From an uncultured Collinsella sp. (GTDB taxonomy: Bacteria; Actinomycetota; Coriobacteriia; Coriobacteriales; Coriobacteriaceae), in NCBI GenBank assembly GCA_902497065.1, contig CABVDH010000018.1:1-37321 (forward strand): a stretch of 37,321 nucleotides of DNA, read 5' to 3'. Below, piece after piece: positions 23,016-30,917 of this stretch. The notes beneath the pieces are model-generated. The model was not told the DNA's origin. It made no database searches and saw nothing but the letters and a program-made list of their open reading frames with translations. The translations under genes and the position numbers were made by a program. Position 1 is the stretch's first letter, and each line of letters opens with the position of its first letter.

Positions 23016-24793
23016 GCGGCTGTTTCCAATTGATTTCCGCAGTTACGTTAGCGAAACTGATTAAAGAAGAATGTCCATCTGTTAAACACGTCTCATTGGG
23101 CGGCAATTACATTACTCGTTTAGCAGATGACTGCATGAAAGAATGGCATCCCTTTTTTGAATACATTGATTCGATAATGATGTATGACGGCGAAGAGCCG
23201 CTTGCACGTCTTCTTGAGGCTCTTGACTCTGGTGATGACAATCTCGACTGTGTTCCAAACCTTTGCCATGCTAAAGGTGGAAAGATATATAAAAACCATC
23301 GGATTGAGCAAACATTTATCAACGATACAGTTCCCGATTTCGATGGCTTCGCCCTTTCTAAATACTTCATGCCTGAGTTAATATTGCCGGTTTATTCCTC
23401 TAGGCAGTGTTTTAATCATTGCGCCTTCTGCACCATTCCCGGTGCTACTGGTGGTTGTTACCGAAAGATGCCCATATCGAGAGTATTTGAAATAATGTGT
23501 CGGTTAAATGAAAAATACGGCACGAGAGTTTTCTCTTTTGTGGATGAAACATTCGAAGGCAAAAGAATGGAGCAACTCGCGGATGAAATAAACGCATCGG
23601 GAAAAACGTTTTTCTGGCATGGAGAAACGAGGTTCTCTCCAACCCTAAGTACAGACGTTTTCAACAAGATATACCAAAGTGGATGTAGGCAGATTCAGTT
23701 TGGCCTCGAGTCATACAACCAAAGAGTTCTTGATCTAATGAAGAAGAACACGAGAGTTGATTGGATTGATCGCAATATCCATGATTGTCTCAATGCGGGT
23801 ATTCCTGTTCATCTATTCTTTATGATTGGCTTTCCGACCGAAACTAAAGAAGAGGCTCTGAACACCTTAGCTTATACAGAGAATGTTTTGAATTATTCAA
23901 AACAGGTATGTGGTGTTCCATATTCCACGAGAGGATTTACGAATTTTGGTCTCGTTATGGGGTCGGATGTTTGGAATCATCCCGATAAGTATGGTGTCTC
24001 TGTAATGCCGAAGTCCCAATATGAGGATTTGCGCCTCGAAGTGGATTATGTTTCAGGCACTGGTTTAACTTTAAATGAAGCAAAATCCTTATCTGATGAG
24101 CATCATATTGATTTTTATATGCAAGAGGTCATAAACGGTAGCGACACAATTGACTTGCCCCAGCGGCTTCATATTTCAGAGGTGACCTGGATCCTAGATT
24201 CTATTCACGCTGTCAGGTATAAGGGACATTTGACCAAAGTAAAGCGACGGCTAACTAGTCTAAATCCAGCTGATCGAATCTGGCTGGATTCCAAGACCTC
24301 TGTCGTGCTCGTTGAGCCATTTGCCTACTTCTATAATTCTGAATACCATCATGTCTATGCTGTTTCCCAGTTGGTATACCTTAAGTTGGCCCGTTTATTG
24401 GAGGCTGATTGTAGCATTTCTCTTATTCTTGATCAGGGCGATCTCGAGCTGACAAGGGCGATAGAAGAACTGTTGCATTATGGATTGCTGAATACAAATA
24501 TCGATGCCGATTATGTAATGCACGATAATGGTTTTCAATTGGTTAAAAGTTCGTTTGTGAAAGAAGTCGGACGCTCAAAAGAGGGGTTAAGAGTACTGCT
24601 GAGTTGTGCCACCCATAGAATGTGTGCGGTTAATGATTTTTCGTTCGCTTTGCTTTCGTTGTTTGAAAAGCCGATTACTAAGAACGAGGTGCGCGACATT
24701 TTGAAAAAAGAGGGACTATCGGCAAACGAGGAGCAATTAAACAAGTTGGTTGATAATTGCATGAAAGCAGATATACTACAATTGATTAGATAG
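23012..24793 (+). CDS. B12-binding-type radical SAM protein with tandem PqqD-like C-terminus
   Basis: 593 residues in the frame -1 to the upstream piece. Residues 1-60 are the second half of a B12-binding domain (LAKLIKEECPSVKHVSLGGNYITRL). The radical SAM cluster motif is C133-x3-C137-x2-C140, followed by RVFSFVDETF, IQFGLESYNQRVL and HLFFMIGFPTET, standard strands of the barrel. Residues about 440-495 (VYAVSQLVYLKLARLLEAD...IEELLHYGLL) and about 525-593 (MCAVNDFSFALLSLFEKPITKNEV...CMKADIL) both look like PqqD/RRE-type winged helices that bind RiPP leader peptides. A 36-codon peptide gene follows by 13 bases. Likely a peptide-modifying enzyme, if the frame break is repaired or bypassed. Confidence 0.75.
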   Translation: MSGCFQLISAVTLAKLIKEECPSVKHVSLGGNYITRLADDCMKEWHPFFEYIDSIMMYDGEEPLARLLEALDSGDDNLDCVPNLCHAKGGKIYKNHRIEQTFINDTVPDFDGFALSKYFMPELILPVYSSRQCFNHCAFCTIPGATGGCYRKMPISRVFEIMCRLNEKYGTRVFSFVDETFEGKRMEQLADEINASGKTFFWHGETRFSPTLSTDVFNKIYQSGCRQIQFGLESYNQRVLDLMKKNTRVDWIDRNIHDCLNAGIPVHLFFMIGFPTETKEEALNTLAYTENVLNYSKQVCGVPYSTRGFTNFGLVMGSDVWNHPDKYGVSVMPKSQYEDLRLEVDYVSGTGLTLNEAKSLSDEHHIDFYMQEVINGSDTIDLPQRLHISEVTWILDSIHAVRYKGHLTKVKRRLTSLNPADRIWLDSKTSVVLVEPFAYFYNSEYHHVYAVSQLVYLKLARLLEADCSISLILDQGDLELTRAIEELLHYGLLNTNIDADYVMHDNGFQLVKSSFVKEVGRSKEGLRVLLSCATHRMCAVNDFSFALLSLFEKPITKNEVRDILKKEGLSANEEQLNKLVDNCMKADILQLIR

Positions 24794-24806
24794 AGGAGGT
24801 TTCTGC

Positions 24807-24917
24807 ATGGACGTTATTAACAAAGATCTCTTGGAGCAACTGAAAGAGTTTCAGGAAGAGGGCGTCGTGGTAGAAGTGTTCGACTTTGAGGACTACATGG
24901 ATAAATTCTGCCATTAG
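24807..24917 (+). CDS. 36-residue peptide, candidate RiPP precursor
   Basis: A short gene with a near-perfect GAGGAGG site 7 bases before ATG. The peptide begins MDVINKDLLEQLKEF, an acidic amphipathic helix typical of a leader, passes EEGVVVEVF, and ends EDYMDKFCH, with its only Cys and His at the C-terminus. It starts 13 bases after the radical SAM stop, and a strong terminator begins 25 bases after its own stop, so it is the designed last gene of the operon. Adjacent B12-type radical SAM enzyme with RRE-like domains and an MFS exporter fit a RiPP system. The modification and the leader/core boundary are unknown. Confidence 0.75.
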   Translation: MDVINKDLLEQLKEFQEEGVVVEVFDFEDYMDKFCH

Positions 24918-24941
24918 TTTCGGAATTTACTCGCCTCGCTT

Positions 24942-24975
24942 AAAGGAGAAGTCGATTATCGATTTCTCCTTTTTT
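24942..24975 (+). terminator. Terminator of the peptide operon
   Basis: A 14-bp stem with one G-U pair (24942-24955 with 24959-24972), TTA loop, T-rich tail. It closes the AT-rich island on its right side. A weaker hairpin (25019-25026 with 25031-25038) follows in the gap before nadE. Confidence 0.85.
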
Positions 24976-25105
24976 AATTAAAGATTTTTTTGAAATACAT
25001 GCTCTTAGCACAGGTTGGCCTCTCAGTAAACTGGGAGGTTGCTTTGGCTAGTTAGAGGTATGTGAACGTTCGTTAGACTGAATCTCAGGGTAGAAGGGGC
25101 CTCCA

Positions 25106-27106
25106 GTGTCCAGATCAACAAGGCAATGCTGCGTTTCGGCTAATAAGAACGATGGCTTTTTGCGTGTGGCGGCGGCGTCGCCGCAGATTCGCGTTGCCGA
25201 TGTCGAGGGCAATGCCGAGGTTGCGTTGGCGGCTGTTCGCGAGGCTGCCGAGCGCGGCGTTCGTGCTCTGGTGCTGCCCGAGCTTAACTTGTGCGGCTAT
25301 ACCGCGGCCGATCTGTTCCATAACCGCACATTACTGCATGCCTGCGAGGCTGCTTTGGTGCATATCCTCGATGTGACTCGTGAGCTGCCGATTGTCTTTA
25401 CCATCGGTCTTCCCGTTGCAGTTGCCGAGAATATCTACAACTGCGCCGCCGTGTGCTGCGCGGGTGAGCTTTTGGGCCTCACGGCCAAGAAGTATCTGCC
25501 CAACTATGGCGAGTTCTACGAGCGCCGCTGGTTTGCTCCGGCGCCCACAGATCCCGTGTGGGTTGAATTTGCCGGTCAGGGTCCGGTTCCGCTGGGTTCG
25601 GGGCTTGTCTACCGCTGCTGTGATGAGGGCGCCGAGGACCTGGTGCTGGGCGTTGAGGTCTGCGAGGACCTGTGGGTGCCGGCGCCGCCTTCGACCGAGA
25701 TGGCGCTTGCCGGTGCGACGGTGATCCTCAACCCGTCGGCCTCGGACGAGATTATCGGTAAGGCAGACTATCGCCGCAGCCTCATCTCCAATCAGAGTGC
25801 GCGCCTGTACTGCGCCTATGCCTACGCGGACGCGAGCGAGGGCGAGTCCACGACTGACATGGTCTTTGCGGGTGAGAACCTCGTCTACGAAAACGGCTCC
25901 AAGCTCGCCGCGACCAAACTGCTTACCTGCGATATGGCCATCGCCGACGTTGACCTTGACCGCCTGGTTGCCGAGCGCCGTCGCTCGACGACGTGGACGC
26001 GCACCGACGATGCGCCGGAATCCGCGACCGTTGAGTTTTCGTTTGAGGGCGTACTGGCCGAAGAACCTGTCCTGCGCGATGCGCTCGACATCGACCGAGT
26101 CTTCCCCCGCGCTCCCTTTGTGCCGGCCGACCACGGTGATCTGGCTGAGCGTTGCGAGACCATCCTCGACCTGCAGACCGCCGGCCTCAAGACCCGCCTT
26201 GCCCATACGGGCACCAAGGCGGCCGTCATCGGCCTTTCGGGCGGCCTCGATTCCACGCTGGCGCTCCTCGTGACCGTGCGTGCGTTCGACGCCTTGGGCC
26301 TGCCGCGCACCGGTATCACGGCCGTGTCCATGCCCGGCTTTGGCACGACGCACCGCACCAAGTCCAATGCCGAGTCGCTCGCTCGCGACCTAGGCGTGAG
26401 CTTTCGCGAGGTCTCGATCCATGCTGCCGTGGAGCAGCACTTTAAGGATATCGAGCATGATCCGACCGTGCAGGACGTGACCTACGAGAACAGCCAGGCG
26501 CGCGAGCGTACGCAGATTCTGATGGATTTGGCCAACCAGGCTGGCGGTTTTGTCATTGGCACGGGCGACCTGTCGGAGCTGGCGCTCGGCTGGGCTACCT
26601 ATAACGGCGACCACATGAGCATGTACGCCGTCAACGCGAGCGTGCCCAAGACGCTTGTGCGCCATCTGGTACGCTATGCCGCCGATGTCTTTGGCGGGCG
26701 CATTGCCGAGGTCTTGCTCGATATCCTCGATACGCCGGTGTCCCCCGAGCTTCTGCCTCCCACGGGCGACGGCGAGATTGCGCAGAAGACCGAGGATTTG
26801 GTGGGCCCGTACGAGTTGCACGACTACTTCCTCTACTACCTGCTGCGTTTTGGCTTTGAGCCGGGCAAGATCTACCGCATGGCGCTCAAGAGCTTCGAGG
26901 GCGTCTACGACGCCAAGACCGTCCACACGTGGCTACGTACGTTCTACCGTCGCTTCTTTGCCCAGCAGTTTAAGCGCAGCTGCCTGCCCGATGGTCCCAA
27001 GGTGGGCTCGGTGACGCTCAGCCCGCGCGGCGATTGGCGTATGCCGAGTGACGCCAGCTCGCGTCTGTGGCTTGCGCAGATCGATGCGCTCAATCCGGTT
27101 GACTAA
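25106..27106 (+). CDS. nadE: Glutamine-dependent NAD+ synthetase
   Basis: 666 residues. The N-terminal nitrilase-type glutaminase (about 20-290) shows E59 in LVLPELNLCGY, Lys in AKKYLPNYGEFYE (about 129) and C186 in GVEVCEDLW, the full Glu-Lys-Cys triad. The C-terminal synthetase has the ATP loop SGGLDS (378-383), TKSNAESLARDLG, and GTGDLSELALGWATYNGDH. It makes NAD from deamido-NAD using ammonia released from glutamine. The GTG at 25106 is the start, with AGAAGGGG upstream; the conserved sequence begins near residue 17. Composition returns to the GC-rich host style here. Confidence 0.93.
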   Translation: MSRSTRQCCVSANKNDGFLRVAAASPQIRVADVEGNAEVALAAVREAAERGVRALVLPELNLCGYTAADLFHNRTLLHACEAALVHILDVTRELPIVFTIGLPVAVAENIYNCAAVCCAGELLGLTAKKYLPNYGEFYERRWFAPAPTDPVWVEFAGQGPVPLGSGLVYRCCDEGAEDLVLGVEVCEDLWVPAPPSTEMALAGATVILNPSASDEIIGKADYRRSLISNQSARLYCAYAYADASEGESTTDMVFAGENLVYENGSKLAATKLLTCDMAIADVDLDRLVAERRRSTTWTRTDDAPESATVEFSFEGVLAEEPVLRDALDIDRVFPRAPFVPADHGDLAERCETILDLQTAGLKTRLAHTGTKAAVIGLSGGLDSTLALLVTVRAFDALGLPRTGITAVSMPGFGTTHRTKSNAESLARDLGVSFREVSIHAAVEQHFKDIEHDPTVQDVTYENSQARERTQILMDLANQAGGFVIGTGDLSELALGWATYNGDHMSMYAVNASVPKTLVRHLVRYAADVFGGRIAEVLLDILDTPVSPELLPPTGDGEIAQKTEDLVGPYELHDYFLYYLLRFGFEPGKIYRMALKSFEGVYDAKTVHTWLRTFYRRFFAQQFKRSCLPDGPKVGSVTLSPRGDWRMPSDASSRLWLAQIDALNPVD

Positions 27107-27174
27107 GGTTGGCTAAATTGAACCAATACGGGGGTTGCAAGCGTTACACTTTTGCAATCTGATGGCCCGTATCG

Positions 27175-27205
27175 CGCGGCGCTCTTGTCGGAGCGCCGCG
27201 TTTTT
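27175..27205 (+). terminator. Hairpin terminator after nadE, in the leader of the next gene
   Basis: A perfect 10-bp GC stem (27175-27184 with 27191-27200), 6-base loop and T5. It ends only 19 bases before the aminotransferase ATG, whose ribosome site follows directly. The promoter of that gene must lie upstream of it or transcripts must read through. Confidence 0.75.
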
Positions 27206-27224
27206 CATATCGAAAGGTGGCACC

Positions 27225-28388
27225 ATGCAGGCATCGCAGCGTCTCGACCGCTTTGGCGCGGAGGTCTTCGCCTCGCTCAACAACAAGCTTCTCGCGCTGA
27301 AGGCTCAGGGCAAGACCATTTACAACATGAGCGTGGGCACGCCCGATTTTAAGCCGTACGACCATGTGGTCGAGGCGCTCACGCAGGCAGCCCAAGATCC
27401 CGAGATGTGGAAGTATGCCCTGCGCGACCTGCCCGAACTCAAGCAGGCCGTGTGCGATTACTATGAGCGTCGCTTTGGCGTTTCGGGCATTACGCCGTCT
27501 ATGGTGCAGTCGTGCAACGGCACGCAGGAGGGCGTGGGCCATTTGGGCCTGGCCCTGCTCGATCCGGGTGACACCATTCTGGTTCCCGATCCGTGCTACC
27601 CGGTCTTTGAGGCGGGTGCCAAGATCGCCGATGCCAAGCTCGAGTACTATCCGTTGGTTGCCGAGCACAATTACCTGCCCTATGTGGCGGGCATCGATCC
27701 CGAGGTGGCCGATCGCGCCAAGTATATGATCGTGTCGCTGCCCGCCAACCCGGTCGGCTCGGTGGGCACGCCCGAGGTCTACGAGGAGATTATCGCCTTT
27801 GCCCGCGAGCATGATCTGTTGATCGTGCATGACAATGCCTACTCCGATATCGTGTTCGACGGCGAGCCGGGTGGCAGCTTCCTGCAGTACCCTGGCGCGC
27901 TCGATGTGGGCGTGGAGTTCTTCTCGCTCTCTAAGTCGTTTAACGTCACCGGCGCACGCATCGGCTTTTTGGTCGGTCGCGAGGATGTGGTCTCGGCCTT
28001 TGCCAAGCTGCGCGGCCAGATCGACTTTGGTATGTTCTTCCCGATTCAGAAGGCTGCCATCGCCTGCCTGAACGGTCCGCGCGATGAGGTCGAGGCGCAG
28101 CGTCTGAAGTACCAGGAACGCCGCGATGCCCTGTGCGACGGTCTTGAGGGCCTGGGCTGGGAGCGTCCCAACGCGCATGGCTCTATGTTTGTGTGGGCCA
28201 AGCTTCCCGGTGGTCGCACCGATTCCATGGCGTTTTGCGAGGAGCTCATGGAGAAGGCCGGCGTTGTGGTGACGCCGGGCGCGAGTTTTGGTCCTTCGGG
28301 CGAGGGGCACGTGCGCATGGCGCTGGTCCTGCCGCCCGATCAGATCGCTTTGGCTGTCGAGGCCATTCGCGAGGCGGGCCTGTATTAG
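27225..28388 (+). CDS. Class I/II PLP aminotransferase (LL-DAP/N-acetyl-DAP aminotransferase-like)
   Basis: 387 residues of fold type I. The PLP lysine is K237 in SLSKSFNVTGARIGF, with N175 (SLPANPVGS), D203 and Y206 (HDNAYSD) and R245 as the cofactor set. The N-terminal NMSVGTPDF and the CNGTQEG motif fit the DapL/PatA/aspartate aminotransferase group. Because the lysine operon in this window uses the acetylated route (DapH and an M20 deacetylase), a role as N-acetyl-LL-DAP aminotransferase (PatA-like) is attractive. Alanine or aromatic aminotransferase functions remain possible. Start ATG 27225 follows GAAAGGTGG. Confidence 0.85.
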   Translation: MQASQRLDRFGAEVFASLNNKLLALKAQGKTIYNMSVGTPDFKPYDHVVEALTQAAQDPEMWKYALRDLPELKQAVCDYYERRFGVSGITPSMVQSCNGTQEGVGHLGLALLDPGDTILVPDPCYPVFEAGAKIADAKLEYYPLVAEHNYLPYVAGIDPEVADRAKYMIVSLPANPVGSVGTPEVYEEIIAFAREHDLLIVHDNAYSDIVFDGEPGGSFLQYPGALDVGVEFFSLSKSFNVTGARIGFLVGREDVVSAFAKLRGQIDFGMFFPIQKAAIACLNGPRDEVEAQRLKYQERRDALCDGLEGLGWERPNAHGSMFVWAKLPGGRTDSMAFCEELMEKAGVVVTPGASFGPSGEGHVRMALVLPPDQIALAVEAIREAGLY

Positions 28389-28452
28389 AAACCTGTTTCG
28401 GCCCGTCAATAGCTCGAAACCGATTTCGTGCAGTTATTTTACGAATACTGCA
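28388..28452. promoter_or_regulatory. Cluster of dyads upstream of ldh
   Basis: Three inverted repeats in 65 bases: GAAAC-CT-GTTTC (28388-28399), CGAAA-CCGA-TTTCG (28415-28428) and TGCAGT-N12-ACTGCA (28429-28452). Further TTTCGG copies follow, and a CATAAT -10-like box sits at 28495-28500. This 200-base gap between the aminotransferase and ldh is the only long gap here. Regulator unknown. Confidence 0.4.
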
Positions 28453-28531
28453 AACAATTTCGGTAAACGGTCGATTTTCGGCTGCGAATAGGGGCATAAT
28501 CAAAGTCCCGATTGGATGTATTGGGATTACG

Positions 28532-28564
28532 ACAAGCCGCTCGGGTCGTTCCCGGGCGGCTTGT
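28532..28564 (+). other. Leader hairpin of ldh
   Basis: A 14-bp stem with one G-U pair (28532-28545 with 28551-28564), 5-base loop, 25 bases before the ldh start. Only a broken T run follows. It could end leftover transcripts or stabilise the ldh mRNA. Confidence 0.55.
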
Positions 28565-28589
28565 TTGTGGAGAGAGATGGGAGTTTCTA

Positions 28590-29540
28590 ATGGTTAACGA
28601 GAAGAAGGTCGCTATTGTCGGCTGCGGTTTCGTCGGTTCGTCTTCGGCGTTCGCTCTGATGCAGAGCGGTCTGTTCTCCGAGATGGTCCTCATCGACGTG
28701 GACAAGAACCGCGCCGAGGGTGAGGCTCTGGATATCGCGCACGGCATGACGTTTGCCGAGCCGATGAAGATCTACGCCGGCGATTATTCCGATGTCGCCG
28801 ACGCCGCCATGATCGTCGTCACCGCTGGCGCTGCCCAGAAGCCCGGTGAGACCCGCCTGGACCTGGTCAACAAGAACGTTAACATCTTTAAGTCCATTAT
28901 CCCCGAGATTAAGAAGTCCGGCTTCGACGGCATTCTGCTAATCGTCTCCAACCCGGTTGATGTTCTGACCTATGCTGCCATCAAGATGTCCGGCCTGCCC
29001 GAGGGCCATGTCATCGGCTCCGGCACCGTGCTCGACACTGGCCGTCTGCAGCAGATGCTTGGTGCCCACGTCGAGGTTGACCCGCGCGATGTCCAGGCCT
29101 ATGTCATGGGCGAGCACGGCGACTCCGAGTTTGTCGCTTGGTCCAGCGCTCAGGTTGCTGGCGTTCCGCTGAACACCTTCTGCGAGCTTCACGGTCATCT
29201 GGAGCACGAGGCTGCCGAGAAGCGTATCGCCGAGGACGTCAAGAACTCCGCCTACACCATCATCGAGAAGAAGCACGCCACCTACTACGGCGTCGCCATG
29301 GCCGTCAAGCGCATCTGCACCGCTGTCATGCGCGATGAGCAGACCGTTCTGCCCGTTTCCTCGCTCATGGTGGGCGAGTATGGCCTGTCCGATCTGGCTA
29401 TCTCCATGCCGACGGTCGTTGGCCGCGACGGCGTCGTCTGCCGCGTCCCCGTGCCGCTGAACGATGACGAGCAGCATGAGCTCACCGCCTCCGCCAAGGC
29501 CCTCAAGGACATCATCGACAGCGTCGACTTCTCCTGCTAA
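28590..29540 (+). CDS. ldh: L-lactate dehydrogenase
   Basis: 316 residues. The NAD-binding GCGFVGSS (11-18), the specificity-loop Q83 in AAQKPGETRLDL (Gln marks lactate rather than malate dehydrogenase), R89, NPVDVLTY, GSGTVLDTGR with R152, and catalytic H176 in GEHGDSE are all present. It reduces pyruvate to L-lactate and regenerates NAD in fermentation. Start ATG 28590 follows GGAGAGAGATGGGAG. Composition and codon use are strongly biased, as in highly expressed host genes. A strong terminator follows. Confidence 0.93.
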   Translation: MVNEKKVAIVGCGFVGSSSAFALMQSGLFSEMVLIDVDKNRAEGEALDIAHGMTFAEPMKIYAGDYSDVADAAMIVVTAGAAQKPGETRLDLVNKNVNIFKSIIPEIKKSGFDGILLIVSNPVDVLTYAAIKMSGLPEGHVIGSGTVLDTGRLQQMLGAHVEVDPRDVQAYVMGEHGDSEFVAWSSAQVAGVPLNTFCELHGHLEHEAAEKRIAEDVKNSAYTIIEKKHATYYGVAMAVKRICTAVMRDEQTVLPVSSLMVGEYGLSDLAISMPTVVGRDGVVCRVPVPLNDDEQHELTASAKALKDIIDSVDFSC

Positions 29541-29572
29541 ATCAAGCTCGCTAGAGCGAAAAGCTACAATGA

Positions 29573-29607
29573 AGGCGTCCGGGTCCACACGGCCCGGGCG
29601 CCTTTTT
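29573..29607 (+). terminator. Terminator of ldh
   Basis: An 11-bp stem with one G-U pair (29573-29583 with 29593-29603), T5 tail. Its T run is shared with the first base of the repeat that follows. Confidence 0.85.
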
Positions 29608-29637
29608 GGTGCAAAGTAACCTGACCCCAATGCACCA
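29606..29637. repeat. 32-nt palindromic repeat, copy 1
   Basis: Begins TTGGTGCAAAG and ends ATGCACCA, so the ends pair as a 7-bp stem around a loop holding AACCTGACCCC. It matches the copy at 30819-30850 at 29 of 32 positions. It resembles REP-type elements mobilised by RAYT transposases, but none is encoded here. Confidence 0.7.
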
Positions 29638-29654
29638 TAGTTGATGGGAGGGCC

Positions 29655-30815
29655 ATGTCGGATTCGCCTAATTTTTTGACCTATGCCCAGACAGCGTTTG
29701 ATCCGTTTGAGGAACGGCCGTTCTGCGCGGTGGATAGCCTGGTCTTTGCGTGGTTGTCCTATTTGCGTTTGCCGGGTGATATGGCGGAGCTGACGAACTG
29801 GCAGGGCCTAGACGTACGCGAGCTGCTGCGCGCCGAGTGCTACCAAGACATGATTGGCGACCTGTGGGATCCGGAGGGGAGTCGTGCCCTGTTGGAGGCT
29901 GTGGCAGCAAGCCCTCGCTACCGTGGCGTTCGTGTTTGCGGCTATCGTAGCGTGAGTGATGCCGAGACAACGGAGCAGTTTGCGGCCATGACGTTCCGAT
30001 TTCCGGCGGGGTTTAGCTATCTTGCCTTCCGGGGGACCGACAGCACGATTGTGGGCTGGAAAGAGGACTTTAACATGGCGTTCCGGTGTCCTGTGCCGGC
30101 CCAGGAATCCGCGGCGCGTTATGTAGACGAGGCGGCGGATGCGATTGACGGGCCGCTTTTGTGCGGAGGTCATTCCAAGGGTGGAAACCTTGCGGTGTAC
30201 GGTGCGGCGATGTGCCCCGATGTCGCCCGTGAGCGAATCGAACGGGCGTATTCCCATGATGGTCCGGGCTTCGTCGAGGAGTTTCTGAGCGGCAACGCCT
30301 TCGCCGATCTATCCGGTCGAATCGACAAGACGCTACCTCGGTCGTCGATCTTTGGCATGATGTTCGAGACACAGGAGGACTATGCCATCGTTGAGAGCAC
30401 CGAGTTCAGCCTGCTTCAGCATAATCCCTTTAGCTGGGTGGTTGATGGTCGCGACTTCGTGTACTGTGAGCGCCTGTCCGCCGGTGCTCGATACGTTGAT
30501 GGCTCCATTCGCGAGATGCTGCTTGCGGTGTCGCCTAACGAGCGCGAGCGTTTTGTAGATGCGTTGTTCTCCGTGCTTGAGGCTACGGGTGCTGAGCGGT
30601 TTGCGGATATCGCTGGGAATCTGCGCGAGAGCCTGCCTGTGATGCTCCAGGCTGCGCAAGGCTTTGACAAGGATACGCGACGCTTTGTCTCGCAGACTAT
30701 CGTTGCGATTCTTAAGTGTGCGCTTCTGCCCAAACGTCCCCAGATCGACATGCCCGCTGCCGGCAAGAGCTTGGCAGAACAGCTCGAGGCTTGGCAGTCC
30801 GAGCTCCTGCGCTAA
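29655..30815 (+). CDS. DUF2974 alpha/beta-hydrolase-like protein
   Basis: 386 residues. The serine-hydrolase nucleophile elbow is GGHSKGGN with S174, preceded by YLAFRGTDSTIVGWKEDF (122-139), the oxyanion-region motif of lipase-3-like enzymes. It fits DUF2974 (Mbeg1-like) proteins common in Firmicutes and Coriobacteria. Candidate acids and His lie in the SHDGPGF region (near 201) and beyond. There is no signal peptide, so it should act in the cytoplasm. The start follows GGGAGG. It is a single gene flanked by two copies of a palindromic repeat. Substrate unknown; lipase/esterase is inference. Confidence 0.8.
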   Translation: MSDSPNFLTYAQTAFDPFEERPFCAVDSLVFAWLSYLRLPGDMAELTNWQGLDVRELLRAECYQDMIGDLWDPEGSRALLEAVAASPRYRGVRVCGYRSVSDAETTEQFAAMTFRFPAGFSYLAFRGTDSTIVGWKEDFNMAFRCPVPAQESAARYVDEAADAIDGPLLCGGHSKGGNLAVYGAAMCPDVARERIERAYSHDGPGFVEEFLSGNAFADLSGRIDKTLPRSSIFGMMFETQEDYAIVESTEFSLLQHNPFSWVVDGRDFVYCERLSAGARYVDGSIREMLLAVSPNERERFVDALFSVLEATGAERFADIAGNLRESLPVMLQAAQGFDKDTRRFVSQTIVAILKCALLPKRPQIDMPAAGKSLAEQLEAWQSELLR

Positions 30816-30818
30816 CCA

Positions 30819-30850
30819 TTGGTGCAAAGCAACCTGTCCCCGATGCACCA
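30819..30850. repeat. 32-nt palindromic repeat, copy 2
   Basis: Begins 4 bases after the DUF2974 stop. The ends ATTGGTGCA and TGCACCAAT (30818-30826, 30844-30852) form a perfect 9-bp stem. Three substitutions relative to copy 1, all in the loop. Confidence 0.7.
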
Positions 30851-30917
30851 ATCTTCGATGCGCCTGGGGCGGGATCGACCGCTATACTGGTTCGTGCCGA
30901 AATCGATCTAGAACGGA

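Noticed and set aside
25019..25038. Hairpin CCTCTCAG/CTGGGAGG in the gap before nadE
   Set aside because: Short, with a G-U pair and no T run; considered as tRNA remnant or terminator but neither fits well.
27144..28409. 421-codon open frame on the - strand
   Set aside because: Antisense to the aminotransferase, whose PLP motifs are complete; a by-product of GC-rich codon bias.
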